Notes: generated by a model from the letters alone, not told the origin. Shown: positions 42,375-51,463, counted from the first letter of the stretch. The stretch: DNA of 64,000 nucleotides from MRBY01 sp943371005 (GCA_943371005.1 CALRTB020000008.1:81933-145932), one strand, 5' to 3'. Numbers and translations: made by a program.

Positions 42375-44144
42375 ATGTCCCACCCCCTAACCCGTTTATT
42401 CCGCTACGGTAGTCGCTACCGCAAACAGATCAATTTAGCGATCGCCTGTTCCGTTTTGAATAAACTTTTTGATCTGGCGCCTCCGGTGCTGATCGGGGTG
42501 GCAGTGGATACCGTGGTACAGCGGGACAACTCCTTTGTGGCCCAATTTGGCGTCACCAGCATCATCGGTCAATTGGTTGTCATCGGCATTTTATCCTTCC
42601 TGATCTGGAGTGCCGAGTCCATTTTTGAATATTTCTACCAACGTCTGTGGCGCAATTTAGCCCAAAAAATGCAACACAATCTCCGCCTCGATGGCTACGG
42701 TCATTTGCAGGAATTGGAGTTGGGCTACTTTGAAGAGCGCAGCACCGGGGAACTATTGGCCCTGCTCAATGATGATGTGAACCAATTGGAACGCTTTCTT
42801 GATGTGGGTGCAAACGAAATTTTGCAGGTGATCACCACGGTGATTCTAATTGGGGGCTTATTCTTTTATGCCACACCCTCGGCGGCCTGGATGGCGATGG
42901 CGCCGATCCCGATCATCATTTGGGGTTCCGTGGCGTTCCAGAAAAAATTGGCTCCCCGCTATGCCGAAGTGCGGGAAAAGGTGGGGGTACTCAGTTCGCG
43001 CCTTTCCAATAACCTCAGCGGCATCACGACCATTAAAAGTTTTACGACGGAGCATTACGAATTAGAACGGCTCCGCTTTGATAGTGATGCCTATCTCAAA
43101 AGTAATGAGCGGGCGATCGCCTTAAGTGCGGCCTTTATTCCCCTGATTCGGATCGCGATTCTGGCTGGGTTTACAGCGATTCTCTTTTTTGGTGGGTTGC
43201 AGGTCGAACAGGGCGTTTTAGCGGTGGGCACCTACAGTGTTTTGGTATTTATGACCCAGCGGTTGTTGTGGCCCCTGACCCGTCTGGGCCAAACAATGGA
43301 CCTCTATCAACGGGCGATGGCTTCGAGCAACCGGGTCTTTAATCTCCTCGATACGGAAGTGCAAATTCGTTCTGGGGAGGTCGCTCTACCCACCCACACG
43401 GTCAAAGGGGAGATCAAACTCGACAATATTTCTTTTGCCTACTTTGAGCGGGCGCCAGTTTTGCAGGATTTTTCCCTCCACATTCCTGCAGGTCAAACCA
43501 TTGCCATTGTGGGAGCGACGGGTTCTGGGAAAAGTACTATTGTGAAATTGCTGCTGCGTTTCTACGAAATTAACCAGGGACAAATTACCGTCGATGGCCT
43601 CGATATTCGCGACATTTACCTCAAGGATCTGCGGCGAGCCATTGGCCTCGTGAGTCAGGATGTGTTCCTCTTCCATGGCACTGTGGCGGAAAATATTGCC
43701 TACGGGAACCCCGATGCGACTCTCCCGGAAATTATTCAGGCGGCAAAACTCGCTGAAGCTCACGATTTCATCGAAACTTTGCCCCAACAGTACGACACCA
43801 TTGTTGGGGAACGGGGGCAAAAACTCTCCGGTGGTCAGCGGCAACGGTTGGCGATCGCCCGGGCCATTTTAAAAGATCCGCCCATTTTGATTTTGGATGA
43901 GGCCACCTCTGCTGTCGATAACGAAACCGAAGCGGCGATCGCCAAATCCCTCGAAAAAATTACCCAGCACCGCACCACCATTGCGATCGCCCACCGCCTC
44001 TCCACGATCCGCCACTCCGACTGCATTTATGTGATGGATCAAGGCAAAATTGTTGAGCAGGGAACCCATGAGCAACTCCTCGATGAGCAGGGTTTATACT
44101 ACAGCCTCTGGCAAGTCCAAACCGGAGCGCGCCTGGCAGTATAA
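42375..44144 (+). CDS. ABC exporter, fused permease and ATPase (MsbA/multidrug type)
   Basis: A 589-aa half-transporter that works as a homodimer. Six transmembrane helices lie in residues 15-310, with the coupling-helix sequence GYFEERSTGELLALLNDD. The ATPase (about 345-585) has Walker A GATGSGKST, Q-loop GLVSQDVFLF, signature LSGGQRQR, Walker B ILILDEATSAVD and H-loop AHRLSTI. Substrates of this group are lipids, glycolipids or drugs; sequence does not decide. The ATG at 42375 is used instead of TTG at 42369. It follows the zinc-ribbon membrane protein gene. Confidence 0.88.
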   Translation: MSHPLTRLFRYGSRYRKQINLAIACSVLNKLFDLAPPVLIGVAVDTVVQRDNSFVAQFGVTSIIGQLVVIGILSFLIWSAESIFEYFYQRLWRNLAQKMQHNLRLDGYGHLQELELGYFEERSTGELLALLNDDVNQLERFLDVGANEILQVITTVILIGGLFFYATPSAAWMAMAPIPIIIWGSVAFQKKLAPRYAEVREKVGVLSSRLSNNLSGITTIKSFTTEHYELERLRFDSDAYLKSNERAIALSAAFIPLIRIAILAGFTAILFFGGLQVEQGVLAVGTYSVLVFMTQRLLWPLTRLGQTMDLYQRAMASSNRVFNLLDTEVQIRSGEVALPTHTVKGEIKLDNISFAYFERAPVLQDFSLHIPAGQTIAIVGATGSGKSTIVKLLLRFYEINQGQITVDGLDIRDIYLKDLRRAIGLVSQDVFLFHGTVAENIAYGNPDATLPEIIQAAKLAEAHDFIETLPQQYDTIVGERGQKLSGGQRQRLAIARAILKDPPILILDEATSAVDNETEAAIAKSLEKITQHRTTIAIAHRLSTIRHSDCIYVMDQGKIVEQGTHEQLLDEQGLYYSLWQVQTGARLAV

Positions 44145-44184
44145 CTTCCTTGGATTTGGATTTTAGTGATTTTTTTTGACTTTA

Positions 44185-44190
44185 TATAAT
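44185..44190 (+). promoter_or_regulatory. -10 box of the toxin-antitoxin operon
   Basis: TATAAT (within TTTATATAAT), 27 bases before the antitoxin ATG at 44218. A TTTAGT 17 bases upstream is a weak -35. Confidence 0.45.
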
Positions 44191-44217
44191 TGGAAAAATT
44201 CGTAGAGGTTGCCCAAG

Positions 44218-44439
44218 ATGACTTCCTTATTAGAAATTGAAGCTGCCATCAAAAATCTGCCTAAAAAGGAGGTTCGTCATCTTTCGGAATGGATTCAAGC
44301 TTATCTTGCTGAGCAGTGGGATCAGCAGCTTGAGGCGGATTTCAATACAGGCAAGCTAGATCAACTAATTGCTAAAGCAGAGGCAGACATTACTAACAAT
44401 CAAGTCAAAGGTTTGCATGAAGTCCTTCACAACCTCTGA
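44218..44439 (+). CDS. antitoxin of a RelE/ParE-type toxin-antitoxin module
   Basis: A 73-aa acidic, helical protein. It starts TSLLEIEAAIKNLPKKEVRH and ends KAEADITNNQVKGLHEVLHN, a pattern I know from cyanobacterial antitoxins encoded just before RelE/ParE-fold toxins. GAGG lies 9 bases upstream of the ATG at 44218; an upstream TTG at 44209 has no spacing support. Its 3' end overlaps the toxin start by 23 bases, typical for type II modules, where the antitoxin neutralises the toxin and represses the operon. Confidence 0.8.
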   Translation: MTSLLEIEAAIKNLPKKEVRHLSEWIQAYLAEQWDQQLEADFNTGKLDQLIAKAEADITNNQVKGLHEVLHNL

Positions 44440-44677
44440 GTTCTGGAAAGCCTATGCTAAGTTGCCGCCTGAGCTGCAAGAAAAGGCAAAAAATACCTAT
44501 GATTTATGGCAAAGTAACCAGGACTACCCGTCCCTTCACTTCAAAAAAGTAGGCAAAAACCTATGGTCAATCCGAATTACTAATAACTATCGAGCGTTAG
44601 CCCTGAAAAAAGGAGATGATTACTACTGGTTTTGGATTGGTAATCATGCTGAATATGAGCGCCTGATTCATTCATAA
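44417..44677 (+). CDS. RelE/ParE-family toxin
   Basis: An 86-aa basic protein with the small RelE/ParE fold pattern: an N-terminal two-helix part (FWKAYAKLPPELQEKA), then beta strands HFKKVGKNLWSIRITNNYRA and WFWIGNHAEYERLI. WSIRITNNYRAL and the GNHAEYERL ending are the family's recognisable elements. Members are mostly mRNA interferases; gyrase poisons are the alternative. The ATG at 44417 lies within the antitoxin gene; an earlier frame start at 44369 would overlap it by 71 bases. It ends 10 bases before the stop of dxr on the other strand. Confidence 0.82.
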   Translation: MKSFTTSEFWKAYAKLPPELQEKAKNTYDLWQSNQDYPSLHFKKVGKNLWSIRITNNYRALALKKGDDYYWFWIGNHAEYERLIHS

Positions 44678-44687
44678 CAGAAGTTGA

Positions 44688-45866
44688 TTAGGCTAATTGT
44701 GGTTGTAATTCGAGAACGGCCTGTCTAGCCCATTGATCCGCCTGCAAAATATCGTCTAGGGTCGGGTTTGTTTTGTTGTCGTTTTGGTGGCGATCGCAAA
44801 CCTTTTCGATTAAACGAGGAATGTCGAGGAATTCAATTTTTTCTTCGAGGAAGAGGGCCACAGCTTGCTCATTAGCTGCATTCAAAACCGCTGGCATGGA
44901 TCCCCCGGCTCGTCCCGCAGCATAGGCCAAATTCATGCAGGGATATTTATGGTGATCCGGCTCTCGGAAGGTGAGATCGCCCGCCTTCACGAGGTCAAAT
45001 TGCTCCCAATCGGTGTAGATGCGTTCGGGGTAGGAGAGGGCATAGAGCAGAGGCAAACGCATATCGGGCCAACCCAATTGGGCCAAAACAGACGTATCTT
45101 GCAGTTCGATTAGGGAGTGGATAATGCTCTGGGGATGCACCACAATGTCGATGTCGTCGTAATCTTTCCCGAAGAGATAATGGGCTTCGATCACCTCTAG
45201 ACCCTTATTCATCAAGGTGGCAGAATCGATGGTAATTTTTTGCCCCATAGACCAGTTGGGGTGTTTCAGGGCATCTTTGACAGTGACGGTGGCCAATTTT
45301 TCCACGGGCAGATCCCGGAAAGCGCCCCCGGAGGCTGTGAGAATAATCCGCTTTAAACCCCCTTCTGGCACACCCTGGAGACATTGAAAAATTGCAGAAT
45401 GTTCGGAGTCAGCGGGCAGCAGTTTCACACCATATTTTTCGATGAGAGGCAAAACCACTGGCCCCCCAGCAATCAGGGTTTCCTTATTCGCTAGGGCAAT
45501 GTCTTTTCCGGCTTCGATTGCCGCAATAGTGGGTAACAGTCCAGCACAACCCACAATCCCGGTCACCACGCTTTCGGCATCACCGTAACGGGCCACTTCG
45601 GCGATCGCCTCTTTGCCAGCGATGATTTGGGGTTGGTGTTCTAAATCTTTGAGGAGAGATTTTAATTCGGGTAAAAGGTTTTCCTGGCTGGTGGCGACAA
45701 TCTCTGGGTGGAACTCCCGCACCTGTTCGGCCAGCAGTTGAATGTTACGCCCAGCGGCCATCCCCACCACGCGGAATTTATCGGGGTGCGATCGCACAAT
45801 GTCGAGGGTTTGCGTCCCGATTGATCCGGTGGAACCAAGGATAGAGATGGCTTTAGCGTTGGTCAT
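44688..45866 (-). CDS. dxr: 1-deoxy-D-xylulose 5-phosphate reductoisomerase
   Basis: A 392-aa NADPH-dependent enzyme making 2-C-methyl-D-erythritol 4-phosphate, the committed step of the MEP isoprenoid pathway feeding carotenoids, phytol and quinones. Motifs: NADPH-binding ISILGSTGSIGTQTLDIV, the metal-binding PADSEHSAIFQCL, SGGAFRD and HPNWSMGQKITIDSATLMN (flexible loop and active site). The ATG at 45866 is chosen; the ORF extends 12 residues upstream without conservation. Confidence 0.96.
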   Translation of the reverse strand: MTNAKAISILGSTGSIGTQTLDIVRSHPDKFRVVGMAAGRNIQLLAEQVREFHPEIVATSQENLLPELKSLLKDLEHQPQIIAGKEAIAEVARYGDAESVVTGIVGCAGLLPTIAAIEAGKDIALANKETLIAGGPVVLPLIEKYGVKLLPADSEHSAIFQCLQGVPEGGLKRIILTASGGAFRDLPVEKLATVTVKDALKHPNWSMGQKITIDSATLMNKGLEVIEAHYLFGKDYDDIDIVVHPQSIIHSLIELQDTSVLAQLGWPDMRLPLLYALSYPERIYTDWEQFDLVKAGDLTFREPDHHKYPCMNLAYAAGRAGGSMPAVLNAANEQAVALFLEEKIEFLDIPRLIEKVCDRHQNDNKTNPTLDDILQADQWARQAVLELQPQLA

Positions 45867-45961
45867 GATACTTGTTTGCGTGAACCCGTTTGTTGCAGAC
45901 AATCATCTCATAATCGGGGATCTGTGGGGGCGACTCAAGGGGCGATCGCCTTTGGGGTTTC

Positions 45962-46573
45962 CTAGCTTTTCTGGAAAATCGTCAGTAAAACGCCAAACAT
46001 TAAATAGTGATGGGCCACAGTTTCGAGGCCGACCCGCTCCCCCATCGCCGTGCGTTCAGCCCGGGAATAAAATCGCAGACCTCCCGGCGAAAAGGGAAAG
46101 CCATCCCCTTGGCACAATTCTCCCTTGCCATAATCTGCTAGATAAAATTTACCGCCCGGCTTGAGTACCCTCTGCACTTCCCCTAGAACCGTTTCGGGAT
46201 TCAGGTAATGCAAAAAACTAATCGTATTAAACGCTGCATCAAAGGTATTTTCCGGAAAAGGTTGCGCCTCAGCATTCCCCTGGACAAAAGAAAGGCGATC
46301 GCCATGGATATTCTTCCGTTGGGCCTGGGCCAACATTTCTGGCGAGAGATCCAATCCCACCCCCGTTAATTCTGGATACAGCTTGCCGAGCCGTTTAAAT
46401 AATTTGCCCGTCCCACAACCCAGGTCGAGCACATGGCCATCCTCAGGAAAATCCGCATAGGTCAGAAGCCGCTTATGGACAGCCTGATAAAAAGGCGTTG
46501 TCAATAAAATGTCGTAATTCCTTGCCCAGCGGTCGAAAAATGTCTGCTTCCGTTGAAAAAATTGTTCGCTCAT
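45962..46573 (-). CDS. class I SAM-dependent methyltransferase
   Basis: A 203-aa methyltransferase. The SAM-binding motif I is VLDLGCGTGKLFKRL (about residue 48), followed by GLDLSPEML (motif II acidic residue), FVQGNAEAQPFP and the post-motif EVQRVLKPGGKFYLADYG. It resembles the UbiE/Coq5 group of methyltransferases in general outline, but the substrate is unknown. It is divergent from dacB. Confidence 0.85.
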   Translation of the reverse strand: MSEQFFQRKQTFFDRWARNYDILLTTPFYQAVHKRLLTYADFPEDGHVLDLGCGTGKLFKRLGKLYPELTGVGLDLSPEMLAQAQRKNIHGDRLSFVQGNAEAQPFPENTFDAAFNTISFLHYLNPETVLGEVQRVLKPGGKFYLADYGKGELCQGDGFPFSPGGLRFYSRAERTAMGERVGLETVAHHYLMFGVLLTIFQKS

Positions 46574-46683
46574 GGAGATTTAACCCAAGAAAACCACAGA
46601 GATCCTTTTCGCAGTGTACCGAAGCCCACCAAAAACGGCAGTATAGTAGGACAAATGCGCCCTGACCGTTGACGAGGAAAAAC

Positions 46684-48123
46684 ATGGGGAAAACACAATC
46701 TCAACCAGTAAGCCAGATCCTCGCCCTGGCAAGTTTAGCGACCCTGACTTTCAGTCCCCAAAGTCTGGCCCAAACCCAAGCGACCTGTGATCTTTCTGGT
46801 GCTATTTCTCAGATCCTGCAGCGTCCGGAACAGCAACAAACCCAGTGGGGGATTGCGATTCAAGATCCTCAGACCGATAACCTCTTGTTCGGGCATCAAG
46901 TCGAAACTTTTTTTGTGCCGGCCTCCAACCAAAAACTTCTTACTACCGCTGCGGCCCTGATCAATTTTGGCCCAGATTATCAATATCAAACGCCCCTCTA
47001 TACCGTTGGCACGGCTCCTAATCTCGAAAAATTAATTATTCGGGGTGTGGGAGATCCGAGTTTGACCACCGAAAAATTAACTACGGCGATCGCCCAACTA
47101 TCGCAGCAGCAAATCCACCACATCGATCAAGTCATCTTGGACAGTAGTTATTTTCCTGAATCTGGGGTTAATCCCACCTGGGAATGGTCTGATCTGAGTT
47201 TTTACTATGGCGTCCCCGTCACCAGCTTAATTCTTGATGAAAATGCCGTCGTCCTTACCGTTTTCCCCACGGAACCCGGACAAATGACGACAGTGGGCTG
47301 GTCTGATGCGATCGCCGCCCAGCAGTGGCATCTCGATAATCAAATGGTGACAGCCCCTGATGATACGCCCTACAGCGGTTCCCTGACCCAAACTTACGGG
47401 ACAACCCAGCTAACCCTGACAGGGTCTCTCGCGGCCAATGCACAGCCGGACATTTGGGGGATGTCAGTGCCTGACCCGGAGCGTTACGCTCTGGATAAAA
47501 CTACCCAAATCCTTGGGGAGCAGGGCATTACCGTCGGGAAAAGTACAGTGGTCGAGACCCCCATTCCCAACCTGGATCAAGCTCAACCCTTGGGGGCGAT
47601 CGCCTCTGACCCCCTGGCCGAAATCATCAAAACCACCAACCAAGCCAGTAATAATCTCTTTGCCGAAAGTCTCCTAAAAACCCTCACTGCCGCTAACCAA
47701 GACCCGGAAACAATCCTGGCATCCATTGGGGTAGACCCGGCAACCTACCGATTGCGAGATGGCTCTGGTCTTTCTCGCCATAACCTCGTTACCCCCATGG
47801 CCTTACTCCAAACTTTAGACGGTATGCTCGTCCATCCCCAGAGCGAAACCTATCGGGAATCCTTGGCGATCGCCGGCCGCACAGGCACCCTGAGAAACCG
47901 TTTTCAAGATACCCCTGTGGAAAACCAATTCTTCGGGAAAACAGGCACTATGACCCACGTTTCTGCTCTCTCTGGCTACCTCGATTTGCCCGATGACAGC
48001 ACCTTACTGGTCAGTATTTTGGCAAACCAAACGGGCCAATCGGCTCGGCTCACCCGTCAAGCCATTGATGATGTCGTCGTCGCTGTCCATGATTGGCACC
48101 GCTGTTCCACAGCCCAGCCATAA
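46684..48123 (+). CDS. dacB: D-alanyl-D-alanine carboxypeptidase/endopeptidase (PBP4 type, peptidase S13)
   Basis: A 479-aa periplasmic enzyme that trims or cleaves peptidoglycan cross-links. The signal peptide covers about residues 1-30 (ALASLATLTFSPQSLAQ). The three penicillin-binding motifs are present: SxxK in PASNQKLLTTAA, SxN in QASNNLFAESL, and KTG in FFGKTGTMTHV. Length matches class C low-molecular-weight PBPs with their inserted domains. The ATG at 46684 has GAGG 7 bases upstream; a TTG five codons earlier is rejected. Confidence 0.92.
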   Translation: MGKTQSQPVSQILALASLATLTFSPQSLAQTQATCDLSGAISQILQRPEQQQTQWGIAIQDPQTDNLLFGHQVETFFVPASNQKLLTTAAALINFGPDYQYQTPLYTVGTAPNLEKLIIRGVGDPSLTTEKLTTAIAQLSQQQIHHIDQVILDSSYFPESGVNPTWEWSDLSFYYGVPVTSLILDENAVVLTVFPTEPGQMTTVGWSDAIAAQQWHLDNQMVTAPDDTPYSGSLTQTYGTTQLTLTGSLAANAQPDIWGMSVPDPERYALDKTTQILGEQGITVGKSTVVETPIPNLDQAQPLGAIASDPLAEIIKTTNQASNNLFAESLLKTLTAANQDPETILASIGVDPATYRLRDGSGLSRHNLVTPMALLQTLDGMLVHPQSETYRESLAIAGRTGTLRNRFQDTPVENQFFGKTGTMTHVSALSGYLDLPDDSTLLVSILANQTGQSARLTRQAIDDVVVAVHDWHRCSTAQP

Positions 48124-48182
48124 GCTTCGCTGCTGATCGAGTGCAAGGCTAATATTCAATTTTTCCGATTCAAGTTGCAACA

Positions 48183-48755
48183 ATGACCCCAGATGCCATC
48201 TCCGCTACCCTCACCGAATTTTTTCCCGACGCCAAAATTGATCACACGGACAACAAAACTTGGAAAGTACACAAATCCCAAGCCCGGTTTCATCTGTTAG
48301 TTAGCCTGTCCAGTGATGGTCAAATGCTGCGGATCTTCGTGCCTGTCGCTTCCCAAGACGACGCAGACCCCTATTACAGCCAGTTGCTCGAAAGTAACTT
48401 TAACGAAAATAAACTCGTCCGCTATGCCCTCAACCAGGGTTTACTCTGGGGCGTATTTAAATATCCCCTAGAACAACTTGACACCACCATTTTTCAGCAG
48501 GTATTAACGGAAATGGTGACTTTGCATCAACAAAATCTCAGTCCCTTTTTTAATCAACTGGCCGAAGATAAAGTGCGAGAAATTATCCGCGCCGCTAAGT
48601 CTCAAGGGCAAAGTATCGAGAAGACGATGCAGACGATTACCCGGTTTTACCAAGAAGGGATTATGGGTGGCCTTGACCAAGAACCCAGGGAACAACAACG
48701 GGCTTTATTAGCTTGGCAGCACCAATTAGAACGGCTCTGGGACGAGGAGGAATAA
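48183..48755 (+). CDS. conserved hypothetical protein, unrecognised
   Basis: A 190-aa soluble acidic protein. The first 110 residues alternate strands and helices (ARFHLLVSLSSDGQMLRIFV, LVRYALNQGLLWGVFKY) in a way reminiscent of YbjN or type III secretion chaperone folds; this is a weak fold impression only. The C-terminal part is helical with many Gln and Glu. No signal peptide or membrane segment. It lies 59 bases after dacB on the same strand and ends at a terminator. Confidence 0.7.
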   Translation: MTPDAISATLTEFFPDAKIDHTDNKTWKVHKSQARFHLLVSLSSDGQMLRIFVPVASQDDADPYYSQLLESNFNENKLVRYALNQGLLWGVFKYPLEQLDTTIFQQVLTEMVTLHQQNLSPFFNQLAEDKVREIIRAAKSQGQSIEKTMQTITRFYQEGIMGGLDQEPREQQRALLAWQHQLERLWDEEE

Positions 48756-48760
48756 CCACA

Positions 48761-48793
48761 AAAAAACCCCGTTAAGGCTTAACGAGGTTTTGG
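48761..48793. terminator. bidirectional terminator between 48755 and ndk
   Basis: AACCCCGTTAAG and CTTAACGAGGTT pair around a short GC loop. The minus strand has a U-rich tail (GGGGTTTTTTTG), the plus strand GGTTTTGG; pairing is slightly better on the minus strand (G-U instead of a mismatch). Confidence 0.8.
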
Positions 48794-48838
48794 AGAAATT
48801 AGGTTTTTAAAATTTGCTTAGAACCAAACAGACTGGGC

Positions 48839-49288
48839 TTATTCGTAGAGCCAAGCTTTGGTAGCGGGTTCCCAGTTGGCCAATTCAGACTCGGAGAACC
48901 AGAGGGCAATTTCACTGGCAGCGGTGTCGGGGCCATCGGAGCCGTGAATCAAGTTACGGCCGATATCTACACCAAAGTCACCCCGGATCGTGCCGGGCTC
49001 TGCTTCGAGGGGGTTGGTGGCACCAATGATTTTCCGGGCAGCGGCGATCGCCCCTTTGCCTTCCCAAACCATGGCAACGACGGGGGCAGAAATAATGAAT
49101 TCTACGAGGCTACCGAAGAACGGTCTTTCTCTGTGAACGCCGTAGTGCTGCTCTGCTAATTCGCGGGAAACAGAAACCAATTTTAGACCGACGAGCTTAA
49201 AGCCTTTTGCTTCAAAACGACGGATAACATCGCCGACCAAACCGCGCTGAACACCGTCCGGTTTAACCATTACAAATGTGCGTTCCAC
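48839..49288 (-). CDS. ndk: nucleoside diphosphate kinase
   Basis: A 149-aa enzyme transferring the gamma phosphate from ATP to NDPs through a phospho-histidine. It starts MERTFVMVKPDGVQRGLVG; the catalytic His is in GRNLIHGSDGPDTAASEI, the family signature. Length is as expected. A terminator shared with the converging gene follows the stop by about 50 bases. Confidence 0.97.
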   Translation of the reverse strand: MERTFVMVKPDGVQRGLVGDVIRRFEAKGFKLVGLKLVSVSRELAEQHYGVHRERPFFGSLVEFIISAPVVAMVWEGKGAIAAARKIIGATNPLEAEPGTIRGDFGVDIGRNLIHGSDGPDTAASEIALWFSESELANWEPATKAWLYE

Positions 49289-49387
49289 AGAATTCTCCTT
49301 TGGACATATACAAAACCACAGGTCAGCGTAACATAAGTTTTACCCTTCGTTACGCCTAAAATCAGGGGGGCGATCGCCTTTATTTTT

Positions 49388-49996
49388 CTAAGAATTATTT
49401 GGGTTGCGCCGCTGACTTTTTTCTAATTGACGGAATTGCGCTTCGAGGGGATCGAGGAGATCGGTTTCTGCCTCCACTTGCCACAGGGACAATTCTAAAT
49501 CTGCGATCGCCGCATCCAGGCTCCCCCCCATTAATTCGTGCTGGAGGGTTTGTAGCTGTTGCTGGGCGATCGCCGTCCGTAACCGCGTCACATACCAATC
49601 TTTTTGCAGTTTAATTTGGTTGATTTTCTCTTCAAGGGTCTCAAGATCGTGGCGCACCCCCAAGATAAATGCCTGTTGTTCTTCCCGTTGGGCATCTAAT
49701 TTAGCCAGCATTGCCCCATAGGTTTGTCGCCGGGCGATCGCCGCTTTTGCTAAGGTTTCATCGCCACAGTCTAGGGCCAAGCGCGTCCATTGCTGCCATC
49801 GCTGTGCCGTTTCAGCCATGGTTTTTCGGTGCCGTTCTCCCCGTTTGCGACTCGCCACTGCCTGGGCCACGGCCCGCCGCATTTGAATCATCTTTTTTTC
49901 CATGTCCCAGAGGGTCTGCTCCAGGATCTGCTCTGGATCGGCGGCGGGTTGCCACCATTGTCGAATTCCATCCAAGGTGCGCCGGAAAAAATTCAT
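49388..49996 (-). CDS. PspA/IM30 family protein, short form
   Basis: A 202-aa, almost entirely helical coiled-coil protein. The N-terminus MNFFRRTLDGIRQWW resembles the amphipathic membrane-binding helix of PspA/Vipp1, and DPEQILEQTLWDMEKKMIQM followed by RAVAQAVAS is the family's conserved hairpin start. It is shorter than Vipp1 (about 260 aa) and lacks its C-terminal helix, so it is probably a paralogue and not Vipp1 itself. A role in membrane stress or membrane remodelling is inferred from family only. Confidence 0.78.
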   Translation of the reverse strand: MNFFRRTLDGIRQWWQPAADPEQILEQTLWDMEKKMIQMRRAVAQAVASRKRGERHRKTMAETAQRWQQWTRLALDCGDETLAKAAIARRQTYGAMLAKLDAQREEQQAFILGVRHDLETLEEKINQIKLQKDWYVTRLRTAIAQQQLQTLQHELMGGSLDAAIADLELSLWQVEAETDLLDPLEAQFRQLEKSQRRNPNNS

Positions 49997-50053
49997 CGTG
50001 CCCAGTGTCCCGCTTACTGTCGCGTTCTAACCTTTAATCTAACCCAGGCTAGC

Positions 50054-51058
50054 CTAGGAGGCCGGTGACAGTTGATGGTAATAAACCTCCGCCGCAATTT
50101 TCTGGGCCTTAAACTGACGCATCAGATCATTAGCCTTGGCTTCCGAATCGACTTCTGCCATCTGAATGGCTTGACCCACGGGGAACTGCCGCACAAAAGC
50201 ACCATCAACCACTGCTTTAGCACGCTCAAGGGCGGTAGGACTCGTATTCCGGAAAATCACGTAGTAGTGCCCCAGCTTCAAGCCGTCGGGGGTTGCCAAA
50301 GGTGTCCCCGGAAAACCTGGCACCGGCATCAGGGGGGTTGCTGTCGCTTGATCTGGAGTTGGGGGAGGCGTTGTGGCACTGGTAGAAGCCGTGGCATCCG
50401 CGTCGGTAGTTTCTGGGTCCGTGGGCACGCTGGGATCAATGATACTGAGATTGTCTAGGCGTAATTCAATAAATTCTTGGGAAGCTAGATTGACGGTGCT
50501 TGAGGTCGCCGGTGCAGTGGTCTCTGGATTTGTCGCCGTGGTCTGGGGAGCGGGAGATTCTGCGGCTGTTTCCGGGGTTGGGGTCGGGGCAAATAAATCG
50601 GGGACGGCGATCGCCAAGGCCACCAGTCCTCCCCCTAGAATTGCCGCTCCCAAAAATGCCAGACCCAGTTTCCAGCGTGGGGTAGGTGAGGTAATCGGTT
50701 GAGAGTTGACATCTAAATCTAAACTTTTGAGCAACTCCTCCGAAGATTGCAGGTAATCTTCCGGGGGGGGTGTGGGTTGTTCCCAGGGGGAAAGGGGGCC
50801 AGGAACAGAGGTGATGGTCTCGGTGGTGTCTGTTTCAGAAGCCTGGGTGGGTTGTTGAGGCACCAATTCTTCTTCACTCTGATCGAGCGCTGCAGATCCC
50901 CCATCGAGGGGCGGTTCTGGACTCGGGGGCGGTGTGAATCGTTCGGACAGTGACCGTTGTTGTCGGTAACGTTGTAGTTCTCGATCTAGATCCAAATCTA
51001 AGTTATCTAAAGCAGCCTGAAAGCTAGCATTTGCGGCGTTAGGGGGGGCTTGATTCAT
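50054..51058 (-). CDS. single-pass membrane protein with Pro/Thr-rich linkers and SPOR-like end
   Basis: A 334-aa protein. It has an acidic, Pro-rich cytoplasmic part (residues 1-115), one transmembrane helix (about 122-145: LGLAFLGAAILGGGLVAL), then a long Thr/Pro/Ala-rich periplasmic linker. A folded C-terminal segment (about 265-334) with YYVIFRNTSPTALERAK and FKAQKIAAEVYYH resembles a SPOR domain, which binds denuded septal peptidoglycan. The SPOR match is by eye. The ATG at 51058 is chosen; the upstream frame is non-conserved. It is divergent from cpcG. Confidence 0.65.
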   Translation of the reverse strand: MNQAPPNAANASFQAALDNLDLDLDRELQRYRQQRSLSERFTPPPSPEPPLDGGSAALDQSEEELVPQQPTQASETDTTETITSVPGPLSPWEQPTPPPEDYLQSSEELLKSLDLDVNSQPITSPTPRWKLGLAFLGAAILGGGLVALAIAVPDLFAPTPTPETAAESPAPQTTATNPETTAPATSSTVNLASQEFIELRLDNLSIIDPSVPTDPETTDADATASTSATTPPPTPDQATATPLMPVPGFPGTPLATPDGLKLGHYYVIFRNTSPTALERAKAVVDGAFVRQFPVGQAIQMAEVDSEAKANDLMRQFKAQKIAAEVYYHQLSPAS

Positions 51059-51460
51059 CCGAAAACTCCTGCACTCTAAACGGAGAACAATCAATGGGAC
51101 GGGGAAAGGCGATCGCTTCTACAGTCACCCCACCGTCAAACTAAGGGGTTGGGAGACTAAACTTTCTCTTAAAATACTGCATTTTTTTCGGCCGCCGTCA
51201 ATTGTTCTAAATTGACCTTTTGGGGCCGGATCTTTTTGCTTTTTATCTTAAGGAAATCGCCCTGGCGATCGCCCCAGAATCGATCCTTACCTCACCAAGC
51301 TTTGCCGAAAAAGCAAGCTACTACGGCCCTGGGGCGAGAGAAACAAACGTTAACTTCTGTAATATTTTTTAATCTTTCCGAGGGATAGCCCCTGACTCCC
51401 TTATGCTAATCAGTAAGAAATTTTATTTTTTAAAGTCTTCTGATATAACGGAGGTCTGGT
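51059..51460. other. 402-base divergent intergenic region between the SPOR-like gene and cpcG
   Basis: No gene is seen in either strand. It holds two HIP1 sites (about 51109 and 51264), an imperfect inverted repeat around 51297-51319 (AAGCTTTGC...GCAAGC), and an AT-rich final 100 bases that must carry the cpcG promoter. No consensus -35/-10 pair stands out; TATGCT at 51402 is a weak -10 candidate. Confidence 0.5.
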
Positions 51461-51463
51461 TTG
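51450..51463 (+). promoter_or_regulatory. ribosome-binding site deciding the TTG start of cpcG
   Basis: GGAGG at 51450-51454 lies 6 bases before TTG at 51461. The protein then opens TIPLLQYAPSSQNTRVAGY, the conserved CpcG start, and no in-frame ATG exists nearby. Confidence 0.8.
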
